NCBI GenBank assembly: GCA_018902385.1
Contig: JABSSW010000024.1
Coordinates: forward strand, 186,001 to 250,000
Origin: Physcia stellaris
Taxonomy: Eukaryota > Ascomycota > Lecanoromycetes > Caliciales > Physciaceae
Direction: 5' to 3'
Length of the DNA: 64,000 nt
The notes beneath the pieces were generated by a model, which ran no database searches, had not been told where the DNA came from, and was given only the letters and a program-made list of their open reading frames with translations. Numbering within the stretch: the first letter of the stretch is position 1; the number at the start of each line of letters is the position of its first letter. Of the stretch, positions 55,832-64,000 are shown piece by piece. The translations under genes and the position numbers were made by a program.

Positions 55832-58800
55832 TTATGCATAGGGTACGATGGCTATCTTCTCGCCATTGGGCCTGCGTACCTCTATCCTGCTCAATATTCT
55901 GAATGGGTTTTCAAGGTCTTTTTTTCTTTCCTGGTCCTTGAGGTGTCTTGACATTGATTCCAAGCTATCTTTGAGGGCGTTACCTTGCAAAACAGGACAT
56001 ATGAGCCAAGCAGCTTTCTCCTCCGGGGAGAGATCTAGCTCTAGAGCCTTCTGAATGATTGCTGGATTGGTACTTCTAAGCGCAGCTTCGAAGACTGTTC
56101 CGAACAGGCCTCCTTGATACTTCAAATCGGCACCATGTTGAAGCAGCGTGTCGATGATTCCGTTGTGACCTACGTAAAAGGCAGCATGGAGAGGACTACC
56201 AAAGGTACCACCATGAACATTGGGGTCAACGCCCTTCTCAAGCAGTAAGTTGACAATTTCATGATTTTGCACGAAACATGCAGTTTGTAGAGCGTTGTCA
56301 TAGTCAGAGCACTTCGAGATATTAGGATCGGCACCGTGATCGAGTAACATGCGTACAAGGCCTGCATGTCCGCCGAACTGGCAAGCCGTAACAAGAGCTG
56401 TACCATAGGGTACTCCGTTCCGGTTAATATCCACACCGGCATCCAGCAATATCTTCACAATAGCAATTCGGTGCCTGATGCATGCGGCTTGTAGTGGGCC
56501 CCGAATTGGTCACTCTGTATGTTCAAGTTTGCTCCGCCCTCGAGTAAACACCGCACCAGATCAACTCTGCCTTGATGACAGGCGATTTCCAGTGCAGTAC
56601 CTTCAGAGCCTCCTTGGATATTGACATCTGCACCAGCAGCCAAGAGAGCTTTCACGAAGTCCAGAGAACCGGAAGCGGCAGCAACTGATATCAACGGTTG
56701 ACAGTGCTCCCGACGACAATTTTCATGGTGGATATCTTCATTTGGACGATGAGGCTTCAGAGCATTCACGTCGATGCCTTTTGCATTCAATAAAATATTG
56801 AAAACTCCTGCGTGCATGTTTCTTATAGCATGTGCAAGTGGACGCTCTCTGCAAGTACCTGGCGCATTCGGATTCGCACCGTTGTCGAGAAGAAGAGAAA
56901 CAATCTTTTCCCATCCACGCTGGCAAGCACCGATCAGCGGTGTCCTACAATCCGATATACCTCCCCCATCGATATCATGACCATCCTTAATGAGAAAATC
57001 GACGATGTCAGGTAATCCTAACATTGCGGCATAAAACATAGCAGGCATAACGTTTTCCAAAGTTATATTCGTTCCGAATTTTCTCCACCAGTGCCGAGAT
57101 ATCTGCGTTGGATAAGAAAGCCGTCTCCATCCAATTCTACTCTGCGGAGTTGCCAATAACATCAGGGCCAGCTTACGCACTCGGTCTGTGTCAAGTTCCT
57201 GCTTTTCAGGACTCGCCAGAGCTTCTCGATAGAAATTGGGCCACATTATAGCACTTGCGTGCGCAAAGGGATACATCGAGAGATGCTCTTCAATCACTGA
57301 TTCCTCCTTCTCAATCAAGTGAAGAAGATAAATCAAACAAGTCTCGGTCATTTCAAGGCTTGCTGCAACCTTCGTAAATGAGACCACTGTCTCCGAACCA
57401 ATCCGTATGAGCCCTGTCTGGAGGAAGTCAACAACAGACGCATGTGCAGCGGTGAGATGCAGGGTTTCAGCTCCATCGTCCATAGTATCGCGGCGGTCGA
57501 GAGCTGTGCTGGTGCTGACCAGAGATCCGCAGAGCCTCAGAATATCTTCTGGTCGATGCATTCTATCTTCCTCGTCGAAGCAGGGAGGATCCGACTTGAC
57601 ATCAACCGCGAGAATCTCCACCACTTCTTCGATAGCCAACCTACATAGTAATCACATTAACAGGTGAACTCTAGAAACAAGAAGTACTTATACGTACGGA
57701 CGTTGCGGGAAAGCCATCCACAATAGAAGCTTCCTCACGTCTTCCATTGCATTGTTCTCGACATTTGCTAATTCCCTCGCGTAAAATTCATGTAGGTCTC
57801 TTGGTGGCTCATTCAAAGCCCGGCTAAGCTCTTTGGGTTTGCGGCACCTGCGGATAGCTTGTAATTGACAGTCAACCCATCGGAACATACCTGCTCCATT
57901 GCGGGTCAAAGCTTCCTTAATTTCGGTTTGTCTTCCTTGTGGCCACTTCTTGAGCTCCTCGTCATTCTCTAGCCGCTCGGTGACATGTGCGAGGATATCT
58001 TCATCTGCACTGTGCCGACCGATTCCAACTTTGAAAATCTTGACGCTATCGTGCCAGTCTTTTCCTAGTGTGATACTGTTGGGCCGGCTCGTAAGTAGAA
58101 CGTGTATATTGTCGCCAATAGCCCGCATAAGGCTTTTTAGCATAGTAATAATATCTACATGCTCTGCTTCGTTCGACTCGTCTAAAGCATCGAGGATGAT
58201 GAATAGGTCAAGGGGATCCCCATTGGTAGGCTTTTCCCTTAGCATCTGCTCAAAGGTTGAGATCAGCTCTGGCAACGTAGGCGCTTCTATACCACGCATT
58301 TTTGCTTCCCAGAGTCCAAGGACAGGATGTGGATTTTTGGATATCGGCATGAATTGCGTAATTAAAGCTCGCACCAGATTCTCTAAACCTCTTCGTCTCA
58401 CGTCATTAACCGAAAAATACCAGTAGGCCAGACGACATCTTTGGCTATCTTTGCACATAATCTTCATTTGCTCGATAATCGTCGAGCAAAGCACACTTTT
58501 TCCGCAACCAGAATCCCCATGAAGCCAGAGCAGTGATCGAGGCGTTTCTTTGAATTCCTGGAATACAGCCCCATCGAGAAACCATCGTCCAGTTTCAGTG
58601 GACTTTCGAGCTTTAGAGACAACATTGTGTATTTCCCCGACATCGGGATGTGTAAGCCAACCCAGGATCTTTTCCCTAATCGCCGTCGCCTCTCTTTTGT
58701 CTTCATCTTGTCTGCGTAGCTCATCCCGCTGTAATTGCTGTGTCTTGGCTTCTGCGTTGGAGATCAGGAGCTGATTGGTATTGTCTTCAATGTTCTTCGA

Positions 58801-59271
58801 GGTAGAGTGTATTTGGCGCACCGTCACGCTAGTATCAATGGTGAGGGCTTTGTCCACAGCGGCAACGAAGCCATCAAGCGTTTTAAAAGCCTTGTCGACT
58901 TCTTCCTGCTTCAACGGCCATACTAACTTCTGAAGCAACTCCTTGCACCTATTGCCAGTCTCTACCTTGGACAGAGCAGCCCGGATTTTCTCCAGTTCCT
59001 CAAGGCACCTGGGTAGGGAGGTGAACTGGCCATATAAAGTTTCTTTCAAGAGCTCCAGGCGACTGTTGTCTCTAGAGATTTCCTCTTCATCTGCCAACGT
59101 TTGTTGCAGATGGAGAAGCAACATTTGAAAAGTCTGCATTCGTTTAAAGACGATGTCGATATCTTTCTTTGACTGCCCGACCCCACGTACATAGCGAAGG
59201 CATTGGCATCCGATTTTAGATGCCACCTGGTAACACGCGAGTACCAGGCCAATTGTAGATACAGGATCCAT
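55832..59271 (-). CDS. NLR/STAND protein: fungal N-domain, NACHT, ankyrin repeats; frameshifted
   Basis: Start at the ATG at 59271 (MDPVSTIGLVLACYQVASKI), the typical opening of the fungal STAND N-terminal helical domain (PF17111-like; note PLKQEEVDKAFKTLDGFVAA). The NACHT domain has Walker A LHGDSGCGKSVL (near 58500) and Walker B LFIILDALDESNE (near 58200), then VLLTSRP. One intron (57697-57641, GTACGT to TGTAG) joins QRP to LAIEEVVEILAV. From about 57050 come ankyrin repeats such as TPLIGACQRGWEKIVSLLLD, SLDFVKALLAAGADVNIQGG and GRVDLVRCLLEGGANLN. Around 56497-56503 (GGGGCCC on the coding strand) the frame stops matching; the ankyrin pattern resumes one frame over (IVKILLDAGVDINRNG) and runs to 55832. 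Without correction the protein ends at 56455 after about 919 residues. Recognition/regulated-cell-death function is inference from the family. Confidence 0.85.
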
Positions 59272-60316
59272 TGTACAGCGGTGAGGGCAGCATTGAGGGC
59301 AGCATTGACGACGTGTGAAACAATCTTGAAATGAGCAGTGAAGTCTGGATGTTACCCATCTTTTCACCTGCGGCGACGAGGATTCTGCGCATTTTTAATA
59401 CCATAAAGATAGGAGGCATCGAGCCCTCCTACAGAGTGATCAGCCTGGTCGTGGGCCAATCAACTTGTTTCAGCCTCGCCCATATGCATGTACCCGTAGC
59501 AACTCGCAAAGAGGGTGTCGTGCACTTTGGTTCCCCCAATAGACTGGAAGCGCAGGAGCGCTTAGCCATTCGCAAGCGCTTGACCATAAAATTAGAGTCA
59601 TTGTGTGGTGTGCATTGAAGAACTGGTGGTCAAAATTGGCGTTGCGAAGGACGGAAGTGTAAGAGCACACGCTCTGAACGGAAATAAATGCCGTTTGAGG
59701 GCGATGTATTTTTGTTGATTCAAGCTTTCCCGTTCTGGGCTGCAGATGGTTATATGCATATGAATAGGATTCTGGACCAGATGGGATTCCTCAATTCGAC
59801 CTACCGTTTGTCGACCACAATTCGGCATCTAATTTCGTCAGTAAACCCGTCGATTCACGTGGCCAGTGGCAAGCTCCGAGATGCTCCCATTCCAGTATTT
59901 GTTGCGGAAATGTGCTGTGAGCTAGGAAGCCATGTTCGAGTAGGATGAATATGAACTCAAGAAAAAGATAAGCCTCCTGGACCAGAGTCGTAGTAAGAAA
60001 GCGGCGTGTGTGTAAATCCAGTTGCAGCAGAGGAAGGCAAAATTATCATTGTATCATGAATTAAGATGGCCACACTAAAGAGGGCGGCTATGGTATTGGG
60101 TGTACAAACACGTAAGCTATGTAGAGTCCACCAACGGTTCATGGTACGTACAGGGAAAAATCATTCTGGCCTCCAAACCCCACCCAATGCCGCTCGCTAA
60201 AATCAAAAGTCCAATGAAACCGGAACTCCTGTATGCATGCAATTTCTTGTACCGCAGGCGATGCAGTCAAGCTCTGCCTCTCCGCCCGGCTCGACATCCA
60301 ATGAACTCGTCAACGA
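59272..60316. other. Intergenic, no gene seen
   Basis: Holds the NLR promoter and the 3' flank of STS1. A small direct duplication (GAGGGCAGCATT twice) lies at 59284-59308. Short frames at 59331-59618 and 59688-59948 lack domains. Confidence 0.5.
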
Positions 60317-61297
60317 TTACCATGGACCCACTCGGACCGGATAATTAGCCCCATAAGTCCCGTTCAACAGCTCTTGTCTGACAGAACTGACATCATCGCC
60401 CCGACCAGGCTGTTGCTGTTGCTGCTCGCCAGCCATCCAACCAAGCCCTGTCTTGAGTTCGTTGACCGCCTCTTGAAGTTTGCCATTTGCCTGCTGGTTG
60501 TGTTTCATAATCTTCTGGTCCCATCCTCCATACTGCAGCTGTATGCCACCCGCTTTCTTGGCGGCTTCACGTATTGCTAGAGCCCACGCCCGCGAGATCT
60601 CCTCATACGCGTTTTGTTTTTGTAGGCTATTTTGAAAGCTTTGCCAATTTGGGAGACGATGGATGATGTCGGTAGCACCATCAAGAAAGCCGAGGGACTG
60701 AGTAGCTTGGGTCTCATTCGGAGGGAGAAAGTGGGGGGTGAAGTCTGCGAGTGCTTCGAGGAGGTTGAGGAGAGCCTGGCGGACTCTATTGTAGGCGTAG
60801 TCTGAAGTTGGGTCTCCACCGAAAGGGAAAGATGACTGCAGTGTCGATTCGTAATTCTTAAGAACGGCCAAAGCTGAGGAAACACTGGGCCTTGGCGCCG
60901 TATTCTCGACTTCGGCGCCTATTGAAGGATTGCGGGCACAGATGGTTTGAAGGACACCACGTAATGAGTCTGCATCGAGGGTTTCTAATAGACGTGGTAG
61001 GGCGAGAGGGCGCCCTACTAAGCCCGATCTTGGTCGTTTGACTTGTCGTTGGGGTGGAAGAGGTCGAGCGGAGATGTTTGGAGAGGGCGAGCCCGACATG
61101 CGGTCATCTTGTTGTGGTTCATCATCTCCCGCTTTCCGCTTCCGACTAGACGAGCTGCTGATTGAATAGGACACTGCCATAAGTCAGCATATTCAGAAGT
61201 TCTCATGAGAATTTGCTTACGCACTTGATCGTGTGGGGGAGCAGCGGTTGTTGTGTGGTTGGAGGAAAGGCGGAGGTGTTGCCAGGATAGCATTCAT
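60317..61297 (-). CDS. STS1: Nuclear proteasome tethering factor Sts1/Cut8
   Basis: Anchors and imports the 26S proteasome at the nucleus and supports nuclear protein turnover and chromosome segregation. Two exons fit in phase: 61297-61225 ([17 protein letters not shown]) and 61173-60317, totalling 309 residues. Family segments are [123 protein letters not shown] and [14 protein letters not shown]. The tail contains a short Gln run. The basic N-terminal KRK cluster fits the importin-binding NLS of the family. The intron has GTGCGT and GGCAG borders and a possible stem-forming centre. The gene appears complete. Confidence 0.93.
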
Positions 61298-61800
61298 GGC
61301 TGCGAGAGCAAAAGTGAAGGACCTTTGTGTGAGTGTTGTCTCATGAGCAAACGCACAAGCTTTGACGGGCAAAGCTGAGGTTGATGAAGGTGAAAGTGGG
61401 GATCAAAGCATGGCAGTCTACAGGTCACTAGCACATAAAACCGACAGGGCATAAAAGCTCCCGAGGTCGACCCGTTTCTTGGCGCTTTTTCTTTGAGGCT
61501 AGTGCATAACAGCTCTCCTTTATCACAGCGAGCACAGTCATATCATCCTGCTGATGAAGAGCTGCAACACGCTTGCGACATCGAATAGGACTCGAGCAAT
61601 CAAAAGCTAGAGCAAACACAAGTGTTTTAGGAAGCTGCGGGTGCAGCTCCTCGATCAAATTGAGTGGTTCTATCCTTAGCTGGCGCACTGCATAACCATG
61701 GGGACCGTAGTTAGATGCTAGTGCTGTACATACCCTACCTTACGCCTCTCAGATGCATTGGGGATATCGTGGGCTAGTAAAGTACAAAGTATTCCCCGCA
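61298..61800. other. Intergenic
   Basis: STS1 promoter and 3' flank of the Mtr4 gene. A minus-strand 86-codon frame at 61428-61688 has no domain and is not called. Confidence 0.5.
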
Positions 61801-64000
61801 TTACAGATACAGACTCTGGGCAGCAACAATATCCCTCCTAACCTTCTTCAGAGATTCCTCAAACTTTTGCTCCAAATCTTCACTACCCATGACTTTAGCC
61901 GCTTGAGCCATTTGTCGGAGCAGCTCTTCAAGTCGACGAAACAGTCGGATCAAGCTTCCTTCGTAGACATCCGTCATTTTACTACATTCGTCAGTGGATG
62001 ACCCCGGACAAGATGGAGAACGTACCAAATCTCTGCAAAAGGCTTGCCATGCGCCCAGGCGTAGACTACTTCCATTAGCTGATACTTGAACCCTTGGACG
62101 TATTCATCTTCATTGAGTGCTAGTTTGCTCTCTTGGGACACCTTCGATATGATCCTTGCCTTCGCCTGTAATTCCCTATAAGGTTTGGCCAACTCTTCTT
62201 TGAGAGCCGGACACTCGGCTTTCTCCTCGAAGATGAAGCAGCTGAGGACAGCGGCACATAGCTCGGGTGAAAGTTCGTTGAAGAACCGATCAAATAGAAG
62301 CTCGCTAAGTAGCAGCTCGTCTCCGGTGCTGATTTCGCAGGCTACTCGGGCTTTGAGTTGCACTACTTCGGCATCGTTGATGAAGCCAAATCGGCGCAGG
62401 ACACGCTTGCGGCATTTCAATTCGTCTAATTGCATGATGGAGAGAGCAATGGAGATTTGCTTCTTCACTGCTTTGATCTTGTCCAGAACTTCCACTTTGT
62501 CAGCATACTGGTTGTAGAGTTCCGGCAGGCGAGGGGAATTGTGTAAAGGATTGGACAGCAGGCGTGATTCAAGCACTTCGATTTTCTACATCATGATTAG
62601 CAGACGTATCAAACATGAGCAATAGGAGTATTTACCCTAAGTAATTTCTTGAATCCGGCGTCTTTTATGCCCATGTTCTCAATAGGATCCAATATAGCAA
62701 TACCATCCGGAAATCTCCGATGAACCTCGTCGAGCATTTTCTTGACCTTGTTCTTCTGCTCTTGTGATCTCAAATCATCGGGAAGAAACAGTCTGACATG
62801 TCCGATATACTCAATACATTTGAGCATCACAGGAATAGTATCAATTTTTCCTTGTTCGCCTTCCGCTGGCGGCCGAATACTGTGGGACAACTCATGGACG
62901 ATTTGGTTTTTGCCCGGTTTGCTGTCAGCAACTTGAAGAAGCACGTCAATGATGAAGGACTCCTGCGGCTTCAAGTCTTCTTGTTTCTGCCCTCGGTCGA
63001 GCTTCACTGGAAGGAAGTTCACTACAGCACCCCAACCGAAATCTTGGTTCTCATATTTTATCTTAACCAGTCGGCCAGGCTGCATAAACTGCAGGGAGTA
63101 ATTCGGATGATTTATGACGTCCCGCATATCCTCCGTGTATGTTTTGAGCTGTTGCCGTAAATCGTAGCATTCCTTGACCAAGCTTTCGTCGGCAATGTCG
63201 AAATCGGCTTTTTGGGCCTCAAGTTCGTGCAGCTGTTTCTCAAGTCCAGAGACGCTGGCTGTATTCTGGAATTGATAAAAGCATCTCTCTAGCATAAACT
63301 CAGGGGAGATACCCTCTACTCTCATCAGGTTCAAGATCATATTGTAGCCTAGGTAGAAGGCCGAGTTCAATTTGTCTTGTTCACCACGGACAATTTCCTT
63401 TGCCACTCCAGGCTCCATTTTCTCATCGATCATCATGATGACGATACCTCGATCATCGAGACCACGCCGTCCAGCACGCCCGGACATCTGAACAAATTCC
63501 GAAGGACTTATCCATCTTTGAGTCTTGCCATCGAACTTTCGGACACTGGTGAAGACTACGGTCTTTGCCGGCATGTTCAGACCAATTGAGAATGTTTCAG
63601 TAGCAAACAAGACCTTAATCAAGCCTTCCTGAAACAATATCTCGATGGTCTCCTTAAGAATGGGCAAGAGCCCTGAATGATGGATACCGATACCACGTTT
63701 GAGGAGTGGCAGGATATTTTGGATCTGCGGTAGTTGTTTGTCTTCTTCTGAAAGCATTCCCAATGCACTATTGAACACCTTCTCAACCATTGCCTTCTCC
63801 GAGTCCTCGTTGAAGGTTAGGTTGCTCATTTGAAGAGCAAAAGACTCGCAGTTATTCTTACTGAAGCTGAAAACAATGACCGGATTGTAATTCTTCATCA
63901 TAATCATCTTGACAATCTTATAGATATCGGAGGGACCTTTGGTGCCACCTTTGTTGATCTTCTTATCTTTCCCTTTCCCTTTTCGCTTGGCCATCGCATC
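61801..64000 (-). CDS. MTR4: Exosome RNA helicase Mtr4/Dob1, partial at right edge
   Basis: DExH-box RNA helicase that feeds substrates to the nuclear exosome (TRAMP complex). Only the C-terminal part is inside the window; the DEVH half lies beyond 64000. Visible are the linker [20 protein letters not shown], helicase domain 2 with [55 protein letters not shown] and the motif [17 protein letters not shown]. Next come the arch/KOW region ([35 protein letters not shown]) and the C-terminal DSHCT domain ([22 protein letters not shown]) ending [10 protein letters not shown] at 61801. Introns near 62634-62587 and 62037-61980 fit in phase. The ATG at 63994 is internal, because the frame continues to the window edge. 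The sequence is highly conserved and shows no lesions. Confidence 0.95.

Noticed and set aside
61174-61224. STS1 intron considered as another introner copy
   Set aside because: It has ATGCTGACTT at the branch point but lacks the CTTGTG and CAACGCTTAC blocks; shared motif is just the branch consensus.
1-64000. Search by eye for tRNA or rRNA genes
   Set aside because: No convincing cloverleaf with a GTTCRANNC box and matching acceptor stem was found; a dedicated scan could still find one.

Overview
The window is nuclear DNA of a filamentous ascomycete. It has short canonical introns (GTRNGT donors, CTGAC/CTAAC branch sites), fungus-specific core proteins (Nut1/Med5, Sts1/Cut8, Mtr4, a KHDC4-like KH protein), PTH11/rhodopsin-like membrane proteins and two fungal NLR (STAND) genes. 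A family of near-copy introns resembles the introner-like elements (ILEs) described in Dothideomycetes, so that class is my best guess; this is inference.

Layout. 0-13 kb (minus strand): a small repeat-ended ORF at the edge, a large NACHT-TPR NLR (6617-658), an unrecognised two-exon gene (8765-7648) and Mediator subunit Nut1/Med5 (13140-9806). 14-18.3 kb: a rhodopsin-like membrane protein (minus) and a secreted FAD-linked oxidase (plus). 18.3-31 kb: a gene-poor, repeat-scarred tract holding two partial SF1 (UPF1-like) helicases on opposite strands and a relic of the conserved module of fungal RecQ-like/telomere-linked mobile helicases. 31-32.7 kb: a Ser/Gly-rich protein gene with an introner-like intron and a minisatellite intron. 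32.7-38 kb: minisatellites, no convincing gene. 38-39.7 kb: F-box protein. 41.4-50.3 kb: an unknown acidic protein, a short-chain dehydrogenase, a secreted alginate-lyase-like enzyme, a Tctex-type dynein light chain and a second rhodopsin-like membrane protein. 51.3-53.2 kb: KHDC4/BLOM7-like splicing protein. 53.2-55.8 kb: low-complexity DNA. 55.8-64 kb (minus): a NACHT-ankyrin NLR with a one-base frameshift, Sts1 and the C-terminal two thirds of Mtr4, which leaves the window at the right edge.

The genes do not form one pathway. Housekeeping RNA and proteasome genes (Mtr4, Sts1, KHDC4, Med5) are interspersed with fast-evolving genes: two NLRs, two membrane receptor-like proteins and secreted enzymes.

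Most notable signal: at least seven introns in three unrelated genes (the NACHT-TPR NLR, Med5 and the Ser-rich gene, on both strands) share the same internal blocks, CTTGTG..CAACGCTTAcC and TGGaaaTgCTGACtCC, at similar spacing. In the NLR one such intron has been duplicated together with its 60-nt exon. This looks like recent intron multiplication.
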